A stretch of DNA of 64,000 nt from Kitagawia praeruptora (lineage: Eukaryota; Streptophyta; Magnoliopsida; Apiales; Apiaceae): positions 83,520,001 to 83,584,000 of the forward strand of contig CM075345.1 of assembly GCA_037693485.1 (NCBI GenBank). The letters are read 5' to 3'. Made by a program: the position numbers and the translations under genes. Below, piece after piece: positions 11,453 to 21,976 of the stretch (its first letter is position 1; each line of letters opens with the position of its first letter). The notes under the pieces were generated by a model. The model ran no database searches. It worked only from the letters and a program-made list of their open reading frames with translations, and was not told where the DNA came from.

Positions 11453-11995
11453 TCAACAACATAGTACAATACTAGATAAAACATAAAAAAATTGGTGCCT
11501 CCAACGGTTCCGTTTTGAGTCCCATACCAGCATCCCACGACTGCTCCAGAGAGGCCATCCAACTTTGCGTAGAAATGCGTGAACATGCACTAGCCCTTGA
11601 TGCCCAGCTCCAACCAAGTCCACATGGAAGTCAGGAACAAGCCCCTGCACTTCCATGTTTCCATTAATCTGAAACCCCTCAGCAGCGTCCTGCAATTTTT
11701 CCTGCACTGCGCCTTCCGCAACAATAGCTTGAGTCTGCACCTCGTAACCAATGAGCACCCTCGCTACACCATCCCTGCACAAATCACCATCAAGCTCCTG
11801 CATTGTAGCCATTACCAGATTTCCCCCATACGTGCTCTCAATTGCAGCCATGTGAACATTTAAGAAAAGAGCGTCATGAACCCAAAGAGGGTTCCCACTA
11901 GCATCAGCAACTTCAAACATCGCGTAGTTAAAAGCTTCATCATTCTCAGCATCAATTTGAACAAAACCCATCTCCTTCTCACGGTCCTTTCCCAT
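11453..11995 (-). CDS. Element C cargo, C-terminal segment (shifted frame)
   Basis: Frame of 180 codons overlapping the end of the 426-codon frame by 17 nt. Its start (MGKDREKEMGFVQID) and the acidic AENDEAFNYAMFEVADASG resemble the region after the shared C-terminal block in element F (EHEVDEAFDFLKGKV) and D (EDDIDATFEYLARN). That suggests it is the continuation of the same protein after a frameshift near 11980-11995, although programmed shifting cannot be excluded. No known domain. It ends in WRHQFFYVLSSIVLCC shortly before the tail. Confidence 0.55.
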   Translation of the reverse strand: MGKDREKEMGFVQIDAENDEAFNYAMFEVADASGNPLWVHDALFLNVHMAAIESTYGGNLVMATMQELDGDLCRDGVARVLIGYEVQTQAIVAEGAVQEKLQDAAEGFQINGNMEVQGLVPDFHVDLVGAGHQGLVHVHAFLRKVGWPLWSSRGMLVWDSKRNRWRHQFFYVLSSIVLCC

Positions 11996-13259
11996 CCTTC
12001 ATTACCTCACCACTATTAAGATTAGTTTCATTTTCCAGGGCAGCATGAGCATCCCTAGGGTAGCCCCTCTCATTAACAAGCAGCTCAGGCCGGATGCCTT
12101 CATAAGGAATTCCGATCCCTTCCTTAGCAGTAAACTGTTGCAATTGGATAACATTGTTGAGGGCTACACACAGCTCCTCATCATGTCCACAGTCCGAAAT
12201 GTCAATGAGGAAATTCCCCTCAACTATGATCTCCGTCTCCTCCCTCCTCATTAGAGTAGGCACCTCCAATCCCATGTATTCAATATAGAGCTGTAGCACT
12301 TTTGCATAATTCAGCAAGCGCTTCTCCGTTCCCAACTTCTTCCAATGTACAACATCAGATTTAACTGTACTCTCCTTTGCAACTCCCACTTCTGACCCAG
12401 TTAGGCTAAAAAGGGATACACCTTCCTTCGCCACAATCTCAGAGATCTTATTAAAGTCAGTGGCAGCCACCCCATTCTCAGACCCCGTTGTCATTACCTC
12501 ATGTAACGCCCCTTTCTCCAGACATAAATCATGGACAGACAATGTAGGGTTTCCATCCCCATTGGCCTCAACCACAAATCTTCTTCCAAGGTCTGCCACC
12601 AACCCTAAAATGACTTCATCATCCTCCGAATCCACATCATTCGTGTAGCTTAAATTTCCGGAAACAGGACCCAAGACGTCCCCCAAAATCACAGAATCCG
12701 CCATTTTTCCGTCATTTGAGATCTGCAATCCTTCAATTAACCCAGTAGCATTCGGGTTAGGGTTTGGGGAACCCTCAACATTGAAAGAGGGGTTTGAGGA
12801 ACCAACAATTTGGGTCTTAACCTCCTCAACATCATCCATAGCAATAACAGATCTCGGATTCTCAAAATCCGATAACTCAATCAATGGATCAACTCCTACT
12901 TCATGTAGACTGAAAGATTTCTTTTGAGAGAGAACATTACCATCAGTTAAAAGATGCTTGACCCGGCTACGAGTGCAAGCAGCCACCCCATGGCCAGGTT
13001 TCTCTGGAATCATCGTAACAAGGCGTTCAGCAAAGGAGACCCGCGCGCCTTCCTTCTTGCCAGCAATCTTTATACTCGACCCTTCCAAATTCTTGGATCG
13101 AGTGTCAACAGAGGGTATCACCGATACCAAATCAATCGCAGAAGAAACCCTTTTCGGGTTCGGAACTGAATCCAACCCTGCAAGGGCACTTTGGGAACCC
13201 GCACGGAGAGGAATTACCGTCACAAGGTTCTCCGAAAAGGAAACCCTCTTCGAACTCAT
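11979..13259 (-). CDS. Element C cargo protein with KRVSF modules (426 codons)
   Basis: Starts just after the leader motif CACCTAAACACTAAATTTC. The N-terminus has three copies of a roughly 14-residue module: KRVSFSENLVTVIP (4-17), KRVSSAIDLVSVIP (36-49, with F changed to S) and ARVSFAERLVTMIP (72-85). RVSF after a basic residue fits the RVxF docking consensus for protein phosphatase 1. Next comes a second family motif (TRSRVKHLLTDG then SQKK and VGVDPLIELSD), and near residues 320-410 a block shared with F: KVLQLYIEYMGLEVP, DEELC, VIQLQQFTAKEGIGIP. No enzymatic domain is recognised. The function is unknown; phosphatase binding is inference from motif repetition. Confidence 0.7.
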   Translation of the reverse strand: MSSKRVSFSENLVTVIPLRAGSQSALAGLDSVPNPKRVSSAIDLVSVIPSVDTRSKNLEGSSIKIAGKKEGARVSFAERLVTMIPEKPGHGVAACTRSRVKHLLTDGNVLSQKKSFSLHEVGVDPLIELSDFENPRSVIAMDDVEEVKTQIVGSSNPSFNVEGSPNPNPNATGLIEGLQISNDGKMADSVILGDVLGPVSGNLSYTNDVDSEDDEVILGLVADLGRRFVVEANGDGNPTLSVHDLCLEKGALHEVMTTGSENGVAATDFNKISEIVAKEGVSLFSLTGSEVGVAKESTVKSDVVHWKKLGTEKRLLNYAKVLQLYIEYMGLEVPTLMRREETEIIVEGNFLIDISDCGHDEELCVALNNVIQLQQFTAKEGIGIPYEGIRPELLVNERGYPRDAHAALENETNLNSGEVMKDGKGP

Positions 13260-13533
13260 AACAGGCCTAAAAAACTGATAAGAAATTTAGTGTTTAGGTG
13301 AGGGATTAGAGATGGAAAATGGATTTACGAAGGTTGATTGTATAGATCTGATGAAAATATGTCCGAGAATTAGTGGCGGCTAATTAAGGGTTTCTAGAGA
13401 GAAGGAGGAGAATCTCTCTCTAGACTCTCATTGTGTTTTTTGTAGTTGTTTGCTAGCTAGGGTTTTTAGTGAGAAGGAAGAGCTTCTCTCTCTAAGACTC
13501 TCATAATCTAAACATTTTCTTCGCTTAAATTCA

Positions 13534-13546
13534 TTATTCAAATTTC
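13534..13546. repeat. Target-site duplication, right copy (LINE B)
   Basis: TTATTCAAATTTC matches 5587-5599 exactly. Together with the left copy it shows that 5600-13533 inserted as one LINE, with element C arriving later. Confidence 0.9.
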
Positions 13547-15172
13547 ACTTCCTTTAGATAGTTATTACAACAAATCCATCCTGCTTCATTCTACTTTACT
13601 CAAGTTATCCTTCTTCGGTTCTAAATCTTATATCCAACAACGGGTTTCAAAATATTCAGAATCTTATAATATTCCATTTACTACCTCTGATATTAAACAA
13701 GTGTCCAAAACAATCTTTCATTAACACTAACTGTCACCTACCAACATCTTCATCATCATTCCCTTTTCAATCTTTAACAAATCCTCAATCTTGTGCCCTT
13801 GATACATGCTCCTTTCTTAGCTCAATTTTGATTAATCTCAAATCTTGTACATGTGTTCTCAATCCAATAATTAGTCCAATTTGATACTCAATCTCTATTT
13901 TAATATCAACTTCTCAATCTTGCTTGATCAATTCTTCGTCACGTAATCGCAGTTTTGTCCACTTAGGATATCGTCGCGTCTATTTTCGCGGCTCTTCATC
14001 ACCGATAATCCAAAATAATCAAGGCTTCTGACAAAGGAAGTCAATAGCATGAATAGGTATTCGGTATGAATGTACATTGAATTTTGTTTGATAAAACTTT
14101 TTGTAAAAGGATTTAACCGAGAGATCAATATGATCTTTGAACTATTATCAGGTTGTATTTTCCACTTAGGTCAACCGCCCTAGTACATAAAGGTGGCCAG
14201 CCTTCAGTACATTTATGACAAACACAATCAATGGCGTCCCACCAGACTTTTATCACAAAGATAAAATATCCCTGAATCCCCTATAAATATAGGTTGTTCA
14301 TCTCAGTTTGAATAAAAGAAATCAATTATTCAGGGAAAATAGAAAGAAAAAGTTCAAGAGTCTCAAAATTTTATGTATAACGTTGGATCAAGTATCCTTT
14401 GAAAAATAGAGATATTTCTAAAAGAATAGGATTGAATTCAAATGAATCTGATATACAAAACTCATCATCAATGGAAGTATAGTCGATTAAACAAGCGTTC
14501 AAGAAATTCATAATTATTCATAATCACACTCTTGTCGGCTAAGCATTAATATACATAGCTGCCAAAACCGGCCTGACAATAATGAATTGAATAAATAAGA
14601 AGATCTCCATTCATTCTCGATTTTAACCATCACTGTGCAACAAATGCTTCAGTGACAATGTAAACTGTGAATTCGTTTATAACAATTCAGAGCAAGAACA
14701 AGAATCAATTCAACTGCCCAAATGGGGAATCAATTAAGAATTCAATCGAGATCAACAGCTAGTAGCGTGCCCCTATGCCCTCACTTCCAACTCATGTCAA
14801 TAATCGCTTCTCATATCTTATTTTTAGTCTTTTCGTACTCTCTCTATAACGTTCACATTGTAGCTGGAGTCATAGAAAAGTTCTAGAAGGTACGTGAGAG
14901 TCTCGAGATAATGTCTTCCAAACTGGTAGCTGCAGTTGCACACTTAACCTTAGCGGCTCCGGATTAGCTGTCTCGCTCGTCCACTAGTCTTTAAATGAAT
15001 CGAACTCCTACTCGCGCGATATGTCAAAGGACCGTACAACGTCGCAATATTCGTCATAATAACCTAAGACGAACCTTATCCTAAATCGTTCTGCCTAACG
15101 CCTGTCTCACACACGTATACCCACCCATCCTCACATGTTTCAGTGATAATAACCTGTAGCTCTGATACCAAC
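13547..15172 (-). mobile_element. Internal region of alpha-minus next to its PBS
   Basis: No gene. Read on the minus strand, 15172 back to about 14100 aligns by eye with alpha-plus: the first part with 46876-47215 (ACATATCGCGCGAG in both) and the next with 49250-49690 (GGGGATTCAGGGA, GATTGTGTTTGTCAT). Both copies contain a stretch resembling LTR-proximal sequence (TTGTCAGGCCGGTTT, here reversed at 14560-14580, and 45478-45492 in alpha-plus). The match identifies the two elements as one family in opposite orientations. Confidence 0.7.
15159..15170 (-). promoter_or_regulatory. tRNA-iMet primer-binding site of alpha-minus
   Basis: Complement reads TGGTATCAGAGC, complementary to the 3' end of plant initiator tRNA-Met, the usual primer of many plant LTR retrotransposons. 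It lies two bases inside the LTR end (GGCATCCCAT region), as expected for a minus-strand element whose 5' LTR is to the right. Confidence 0.88.
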
Positions 15173-15719
15173 TGTGGCATCCCATATTCCGGGGTACAGA
15201 TTTGGGGCCACTAACCACAATCCACACAACACAAACCTAGATATAAACATATTATAATAATAAAATACCCCTACTCCAAGACCGCTTACAAGTTATGGTA
15301 TGAAACAAACTACCAAATTTACTTATTACAATCCAATCCCAGTATAACATTATTATACAAATTGATAACCACTAAGTTCGTCTACCGAACTAGTAAATCG
15401 ACCTCTATTAATCTCAAATCACTACCCGGCGAAACCAACAACTCGAACGTCACCTCTAGCTACTGGAGCAGGAAAACTCATCAACCACAAAGTCCACTAA
15501 TCTCCTCTATTAACTGAAGAAAAATAAACAAGCAAGAGTGAGCCAACAATGCTCAGCAAGTGTAAACAGTGATAGCAATATCAAGAACAATATAGGTTCT
15601 GATCATCAAGAATAATCATCATATGGTACGAAAGAAATCAGCCGAAGAAATTAAATATCATAACTCCAAAATGAACCAACCGGCTCTACTAGAATAAAAT
15701 GCATCAACAAGGAGAATTG

Positions 15720-18228
15720 ATAAAAGTTCTGATAACCAAAGATAATCTCTAGATACCTAATTCTTTTCTTCTAGCCGCCTTTTTCCTTCTTCAATCTTTT
15801 CACCTAAATCCATCAGATCTGTACATTATCCATCACTAATTCATCTTCTCCTTTCTTCTCACACCCCTCATATTTCTTATATTATATTATTATGTCTTTG
15901 ATATTTGGTCTTGGCTCCTGTTTCGTCTCAGCGATTTCCTTGGAGTTTGCGAATAGTTGTTCGGATGGAGTTCTAATCCCATCTACTTCTGGTTATTGGG
16001 AGATTATTCTCTCTTTGTCTGGTTTGGGTATAAATGTTTCAATTGTTGTGCCTCAGGGTTCTTTCCGGGCAGCGGTTCTTGGAAAACGAATGGTGAAGGT
16101 AGGATACCTCTCCGGTGCTGTGGAAGCTGGAGGTTATCATGATGTGAACCTGCATCCAGGGTTGATGGTTCGATTTATGCCATTGAGTCTCATCCTTAAG
16201 GATATGACTGGAGGTCTGTTCTTGGACCCTGTTTCACAATGGAAGCGACCCACCCTTTTGAGGGAGCTTGCTATCTTCGAGAAGGCGGCTAATCGATACA
16301 AGTGGTATGTTGGGGTTGTTATAGAGACCATTGCGGTCTGCAGGAATGATTTGGATGGTTTTTCCAAGTCACACAATGATTTTATTGAGGCTTTGCTTGT
16401 TAAAGCCAACTATCTGTATGATGGAGTGCCTGTTCGAGTTTTTGTGCTGTTGAATGGAGGTTTTCAAAGGTGTAAGGATGGTTCTGTTGAAAATGTGACT
16501 CGAGCCTCCATGGAGGGTTCTTTAGAGATGATGGACTTAGCAATGATATGCTATCGACATAGCAACCTTATAAGTGGGGATAAGGAAACCCTTGATGCAC
16601 TGATTATGTTTGTCAATATGCCTCATCAAGCTATTAAAACCCTGCTGGGTGTGCGTATATCGGGACAGTTTGTGGACTTCGGTCTATTGATTACTGGTTT
16701 TGCTGAGGTTTCGTTTGATCTTTCCATGGTTGGGGAGGTCACTAAGGCTCCGATACTGGCGGAAGATACAAGCCAGGTGTTCGATGCTATGCCTCTAAGC
16801 TCTCTGAGTTGCGGGTTTGATGCACTGGTCAAGGTACAGCCTCATGACGATGTTAGGGATAGTAGACTTGTTTACTACCCTAGATTTTTTTGTTACAAAC
16901 AGTACTTTGGATTTGTCAAAGTATTGGTATTAAAAAATGATGGCGGACTCCTGTTTGAGACCGGGAATGCAATTGATCATGAATTTTTTGTGGATGCGCT
17001 TAACCGAATGGAATGGAGCTTAATCTTTGGTATGGTTATTCTTCATTTAGAGGTGACTGGGGTTGTTAACTGTGCTCTCTACCAAGTTGTAGAAGGGCAG
17101 TTACAACTCAAAAGGTTTAGTATTCGAGGGATGTCCTTTTTTGGTTTGGAAAAACAATGGGGTGTAATCTTGTCTTATGAAGGGTTATCTGTTGATGCAT
17201 TTGGGCATGATTATTTGCATAAGTTATTTGGTTTAAAAAATGCTTCAGATTCCATTTTGGTTTCTGGTATGTTTCGGTTAATGGAGGTGCCTGAGCTTGG
17301 GGTTGTGAGAAATCTAAAGACTGATCTTGGTTTCTCTGAACAGATTGTGGTTCTGGTTGATATGATGGTTAGCATTATTCTGAGTGTGTGCACTCATTGG
17401 TTCGCAATGGTTGAGGCGCGCTGCCCTGGAGGTCTTCATAGACTGCCATGGCGTGCCTCTAAGACGATGCAGGGGTTGGTTTATAATGGAGTTAGTTCTT
17501 ATATGCTTTTATGCAGGACCTGGGATGAAACCCTTCATGGTTCGAGAACATGGATGGGGGACTCTGTTATTGATGCTATTAGAGTGGGTGATGGTGTAAA
17601 TTGCATTTCGGAATTTGTAGGATTTTTCTCGGTGGCTGGTATTGCTATTCCCATGGAAGGCATACTGTTGGAAGTGTTTTCAAGTAATGATGAAGGCTTG
17701 CCTAGGGAGATTCTAAGAGCTGAGGACCTTGTAGATTTTGATATGGGAGTCACTGATGGTGTGGGGATTACTGTTGGCATGGGTAGTGTGCCTGATGAAG
17801 ATGACATAGATGCGACTTTTGAGTATCTTGCTAGAAATGAGGAAGCTATGATGAATTCGGATGTGCATGTTCAGGACTACCAGGTGCAGGACAGTCTTGA
17901 TGTTGTTGAGTTTGACCTGTTATGGAACTCTTGTAGGAGTGAAATTGCTATTAGTTTCGAACTATATGCAAGAGGCATCAAATGGTTGTTCAATGCTGGG
18001 ATCCTCGAGGATCTTTTTCTACTTATCTCTAGGCATGGATTATGTGTTTAAGCTAGTTTAGTCAGGTCCCTTAGTTTGGAACCTGTCTATAGTTTGTTGA
18101 TCTCGGCTACCTGTGTCGACTTGTTTAGGTTGGTTTTGTAATGATTAGATGTTGTTTCACGGGGTATGCCCCTAGATATGTATCCATGTTGTTCCTTTTG
18201 GTATAAAATTTTAATTAGCAAAAAAAAA
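15720..18228 (+). mobile_element. Element D: passenger element on the plus strand
   Basis: Ends in the family tail: TTTCACGGGGTATGCCCCTAG near 18156-18176, then GGTATAAAATTTTAATTAGC and poly-A to 18228. The left part retains CTTCTAGCCGCC (near 15771) and an AGATCTG motif of the family leader, but the ATGAGAGTC start is not visible, so it is diverged or slightly truncated. AGAATTG occurs at 15713-15719 and 18229-18235 and may be a short target duplication; the left border is therefore approximate. Confidence 0.75.
15892..18051 (+). CDS. Passenger protein of element D, unknown function (719 codons)
   Basis: A single open frame of 719 codons with the leader immediately upstream. It is homologous to the element A protein over two blocks: residues about 325-432 (YYPRFF...QYFG, QLQLKR, MSFFGLEKQWGVILS) and 490-570 (LSVCTHWFAMVEARCPGGLH, QGLVYNGVSSYMLLCR). 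Its C-terminus resembles the F and C cargo instead: FFSVAGIAIPMEGILLEVF matches FTVKKGIEIPADGIPLDVF of F, followed by acidic EDDIDATFEYLARN. D therefore bridges the two cargo classes. No KRVSF module is present. No known domain; the role is unknown. The frame has no internal stop despite lack of a reverse transcriptase. Confidence 0.7.
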   Translation: MSLIFGLGSCFVSAISLEFANSCSDGVLIPSTSGYWEIILSLSGLGINVSIVVPQGSFRAAVLGKRMVKVGYLSGAVEAGGYHDVNLHPGLMVRFMPLSLILKDMTGGLFLDPVSQWKRPTLLRELAIFEKAANRYKWYVGVVIETIAVCRNDLDGFSKSHNDFIEALLVKANYLYDGVPVRVFVLLNGGFQRCKDGSVENVTRASMEGSLEMMDLAMICYRHSNLISGDKETLDALIMFVNMPHQAIKTLLGVRISGQFVDFGLLITGFAEVSFDLSMVGEVTKAPILAEDTSQVFDAMPLSSLSCGFDALVKVQPHDDVRDSRLVYYPRFFCYKQYFGFVKVLVLKNDGGLLFETGNAIDHEFFVDALNRMEWSLIFGMVILHLEVTGVVNCALYQVVEGQLQLKRFSIRGMSFFGLEKQWGVILSYEGLSVDAFGHDYLHKLFGLKNASDSILVSGMFRLMEVPELGVVRNLKTDLGFSEQIVVLVDMMVSIILSVCTHWFAMVEARCPGGLHRLPWRASKTMQGLVYNGVSSYMLLCRTWDETLHGSRTWMGDSVIDAIRVGDGVNCISEFVGFFSVAGIAIPMEGILLEVFSSNDEGLPREILRAEDLVDFDMGVTDGVGITVGMGSVPDEDDIDATFEYLARNEEAMMNSDVHVQDYQVQDSLDVVEFDLLWNSCRSEIAISFELYARGIKWLFNAGILEDLFLLISRHGLCV

Positions 18229-18360
18229 GAATTGGATTTTTAAATATTTTTAAAAAAATTAGTGGAGTTAGGCAGCTGATCAGACCCGCACTAACCCCGG
18301 ACAATGCACACAACAAAGTCCTTCTAAATGAATCCACGGCACACATTGGCCTCAACTTCT

Positions 18361-18467
18361 GACCATTAAACTGGTCTCCCCAAAGGGACTCCTCTGACCA
18401 TAACTATGGTCTCCCCGAATGGACATATGTTGACCATTAATATGGTCTCCCCGATGGGACTCCTCTG
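18361..18467. repeat. Three tandem 36-bp hairpin repeats in the alpha-minus LTR
   Basis: Three copies (about 18361-18395, 18396-18431, 18432-18467) of a unit GACCAT..ATGGTCTCCCC..GGGAC. Each contains an inverted repeat: GACCA/TGGTC, GACCATA/TATGGTC and GACCAT/ATGGTC, and a second one between TCCCC and GGGA. The array lies beside the sequence GGCCAATGTGT (minus strand), the same neighbour as the unrelated hairpin pair in the alpha-plus LTR. Confidence 0.8.
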
Positions 18468-18605
18468 AAAACATTTCAATTCTAAATCCAACGCACTAGG
18501 TGTCGGAACAATCGACAACCTCTGTCAATCAAACAATCTGGAAAACTCACATTCTAGAACAACAACTCAAGATCCAAGAATCAATGAAGAATTCAAGATC
18601 AACAG

Positions 18606-18741
18606 GTGTCGACAAGTTCGACACGATAATTGGGTAATAATTAATGAATAATAACCTCAAAGGGTATCGACGAGTTCGATACAATAAATAGGTGATAATT
18701 GAATAAACAACAATAACAAAAAGTATCGACAAGTTCGATAC
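18606..18741. repeat. Three evenly spaced hairpins with paired base changes
   Basis: GTGTCGACAAGTTCGACAC (18606-18624), GTATCGACGAGTTCGATAC (18664-18682) and GTATCGACAAGTTCGATAC (18723-18741) are spaced 58-59 bp apart. Each forms a 7-bp stem with a 5-nt loop. The third stem pair is G-C in the first copy and A-T in the others, so pairing is kept while sequence changes. Confidence 0.85.
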
Positions 18742-21414
18742 GAATAATTGGGGTCAAAACATCATTAAATGAATCGACAAAAGAATTTACTGGCAACATG
18801 ATTAACAACTGAGGATATACGACAAAACAAGGATATAGTCAAGTGCTAAACAATTAATAAATTTCCCCAACATCTTGAAAAGTTTGGACTAAATTGGGTA
18901 AGTTAAGTGGTTAAAAATGAACATTTGTAAGATAAGTCCATGTTAATTAATTGTAAATTCATTTGAAGAAAACATCCCTTAAAGAGGGTCCATCGAATAA
19001 AATATGTTAAAATCAGAAATTATGTTAAAAGGTTTTTATAAGGGTTTAAAATCTTGGGTTTCCTCTATTTTAGAACATCTCTTAAATACTTTTGAAGAAA
19101 CATAAAAGGAATAGTACTCTGTTGAGGAATCCAACAACAAACCACAATTTAAAATATCTTTGAAGAAAAGGGTATTTGTAAGATCATTTGAAACTTTGCA
19201 CTTGAGCTATAGGTGGAAATGTAAACATTTGCACGTCATTTGAAGGACGTCACTTTGTAAACATAATTTGACCGATGCATTTGATATATAAATAGAACAG
19301 AATTTCATCACTTGAACAATAAGTGAGGAGCGATAACACTTGCCTCGATACACGAAGTTCTCGATCCTACAACATCGATCCGTGACTCAACTTCACATCA
19401 ATCTCTACTTCTCTACACGTCGTCCTCTACTCGCTTATACATCTGTCCTTTCCAATAACCATATCTTTCTTGCGCTTCCACGTGCACTGCTCTTAGCCAG
19501 GCCTCCTACTCATACCTACATATGGTAACGCGCTACTTCAGTACAACTCAACCAAAACCTTACTGTTAATCTAATCTACCCATACGCGTCCTATAACGTC
19601 GTACAACTTAACACATATAGCACATTTTGGTTATACACATAAAATAATTTAGTATAACCAGACCAATCACATAAACACGTAGCTCAAATCGATTTGCAAA
19701 TAATTCTTATTAAATTACTATAAGAATTTATAAAATAATTTTTAAAGAAAATCGGAAAGCACTTCCTTTATAAAGTGGACTAGCCCGTCAGAAAACAACC
19801 GACTCAAATAAACTCAAACAGCCACTTAAGACACAATCGACAATTAGCACGTTTGACCCATAGTTACAACTTAACAATTTGTATATACCAATCCCACATA
19901 ATTTGCACTAATCCAAATACAAAATTAAAAATTACATACATGAATTTCCACCAATTAAAACTAAACCCGAACAACTTAATCATTAAAGCCTCATGACCGA
20001 GTAAAAATTAGCAAGCCAGTCGGTGCATAACCGAAACCAAACCAACCGTAAGAACAATCTCGCACAAAACACAGTACAACTTGATCTCAAACTTACACAA
20101 GGAAGACAGAACTTCTATCAAATGCTTCACTGACCCGAATTGAATCCACACGGACTACACAGATACGCACACGCATATATGTTGAGACACATAGAAGTAT
20201 CACAAACTCGATACCCACTTATAGCCTCACCTCTCGACACCCTTAATCAGCACAACCACAACTTAATACCACCCAGCAGCAATACTCACTCACACAACAC
20301 AAATACATAACGCACGCACACACGTTGCACCACCCAGTATACTATACATACACGCACAAGGCTCTACATATACCCACAAATCTACACACCACCGTTATTT
20401 AACCACCAGCCACAACTCAACCACCATCACCGATTCATACTCGCCAGAACCACAACACCACCAGCGAACCCGACCAACACATACACACAGTCCACACACA
20501 CATATATATATTATAATTTCAATAGTAGATTAGGGGAGGGGGAGGACGTTCGACTATCGAACCCACAAACACGCAATTACAACACAAACATCCGTGAAAA
20601 ACAGCCAAATACAAAGGCAAACAGGGAAAAATAAAATGGACTCGAGAGGTAGAAGGAACCAACCATCGAGTTTATACATAAAAAAGCCCCAAAATCTCGA
20701 CCACTGATTCAGTCATACACACACATCGCAACATATACACACAACACAATACAGTCGAACTCGTTCAAAACAAGGGAGACAGAACAAGGAGATCTCGAGA
20801 GAGATATAGAGAAATAGAGAGATATGTGGTGAGAGAGATTCAAAGAGGGAGAGAGAGAATTGGAGAGGGAGAGAGAGCTATAGAGGCTTCGAGAGATTTT
20901 TATGAGAGTACAAACCCACCACCGACTGAATTTGGGGAAAGTGAGCTGATATTTTAGAGGATAAGAGAGAAGGGAAATTTTGTAATTTCATAAAAGTTTC
21001 TGTTAAAAAAATAGTTTATACCTCATAAAATGGAATTTTAAATAGGTATCTTTTGAGAAAAATCTCAAATTAATTTTTAAAATGTAGAGAATGAAATTAT
21101 CTATCTCCCCATATTTTTAAAATAGTTTTAGGATCAAAAATTAATTAAATATGAATTTTACAAGTTTTGATCCCTTAAATGCAACAAAACTCTTAAAATC
21201 ATGATAAAATACTTAAACTCCCAAAATAATTCTCCCAATAATTTTAAAAATTAAATATTTATACAAGATAATTTTACAAAAGATTTCATGATTTTTAACA
21301 ACTCGGATGATTTTATAAAAATCTCAGAAGATCAATAATGCATTATTTAAATACATTTAAATCCTAAAAAATATAAACAAAAATACACAGACTTACAAGG
21401 CACTCTTGATTTCT

Positions 21415-21581
21415 GTTTGTAGGGTTGTGTTACTTTGCAAATATTTTGCTTATTTGTTGATTGTAAACAGCTTAAGTCTGTTTAACTCTATTTTCTGGTT
21501 GTTGATTTGAGGGGTATGCCCCCAAATGCTGTATGTTGTTCCTCTTTTGGTATAAAATTTTTAATTAGCAAAAAAAAAAAA
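21415..21581 (+). mobile_element. Element E: tail-only 5'-truncated family copy
   Basis: Carries only the 3' end of the family: GAGGGGTATGCCCCCAAATG hairpin region (near 21508-21527), GTTGTTCC, GGTATAAAATTTTTAATTAGC and poly-A (21571-21581). The left border is approximate. Comparison with the alpha-plus LTR (52150-52260) shows it interrupts LTR sequence. Such truncation is typical of target-primed reverse transcription. Confidence 0.75.
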
Positions 21582-21732
21582 CAATATCACATATATTGAC
21601 CTTCTCACAAATAATCATATCATATAATCCACATTTAATATTAAATAAAAAAAAATTTAATACGCGAATTTTCTAAGTCGTTATAGTTGTGTGAGATTAC
21701 ATTTTTAACCCTCCCTTATTTTTGCAAACAGA

Positions 21733-21735
<3 letters not shown>

Positions 21736-21781
<46 letters not shown>
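21736..21781. repeat. (AT)n microsatellite
   Basis: A pure TA dinucleotide run of about 45 bp lies between the LTR end and the FAR1-like gene start. Simple repeat with no further structure. Confidence 0.95.
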
Positions 21782-21784
<3 letters not shown>

Positions 21785-21976
21785 GTACTCTCTTAGTATA
21801 TCTTGCTATTTCTATGTGACTTTATTTTCTTCTTGATCATTGAGCAGTTAAAGGTATTTTTTGAATTCATCATTTGAACTGCAGCTATCTGCATCATTTT
21901 TTACTTTATTTTCTAACATTTGTATATTTCAGCTTTTCGAGATATTACTGTACTTGTTGTTTCTGCTCATTATACT

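Larger units (their letters stand above)
11315..13431 (-). mobile_element. Element C: passenger element nested in the LINE B leader
   Basis: Begins on the minus strand at ATGAGAGTC (complement of 13423-13431) and ends in the family tail and poly-A (T run 11315-11329). It split the 5' leader of LINE B: the start of B's leader continues on the right (13432-13504, CTAGCTAGC matching the CTAGCCAGC of LINE M) and the rest on the left (11163-11314). I could not find a clean target duplication; the junctions are A-rich. It carries the KRVSF-type cargo. Confidence 0.82.
5600..13533 (-). mobile_element. LINE B: near full-length L1-type retrotransposon, broken
   Basis: Minus-strand LINE interrupted near its 5' end by element C (11315-13431). 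From its 5' end: 29 extra nucleotides (13505-13533), ATGAGAGTC (complement of 13496-13504), pyrimidine-rich leader, [element C], rest of leader, ORF1 (11162-9393), ORF2 (9381-5786), and the family tail with the GGGGTATGCCCC hairpin and short A-rich end. Without C it is about 5.8 kb. Lesions: two in-frame stops in ORF1, one stop and one frameshift in ORF2. It is the only element in the window that preserves a nearly complete reverse-transcriptase gene, and it shares both ends with the passenger elements. Confidence 0.92.
15173..21685 (-). mobile_element. 5' LTR of alpha-minus, carrying elements D and E
   Basis: On the minus strand it begins TATAACGACTTAGAAAATTC (ending at 21685), the same start as the alpha-plus 3' LTR at 52029, and ends ...GCCACA at 15173 beside the PBS. 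Removing D and E leaves about 3.8 kb. It contains hairpin-bearing repeats at 18361-18741, pyrimidine- and purine-rich tracts at 20740-20900 matching 52670-52790, and no gene apart from the insertions. The terminal dinucleotides are not the standard TG...CA, in line with the other copy. Confidence 0.72.

Noticed and set aside
18361..18741. Regular spaced repeats as a CRISPR array
   Set aside because: Plant nuclear context, three units only, diverged units inside an LTR, no cas genes.
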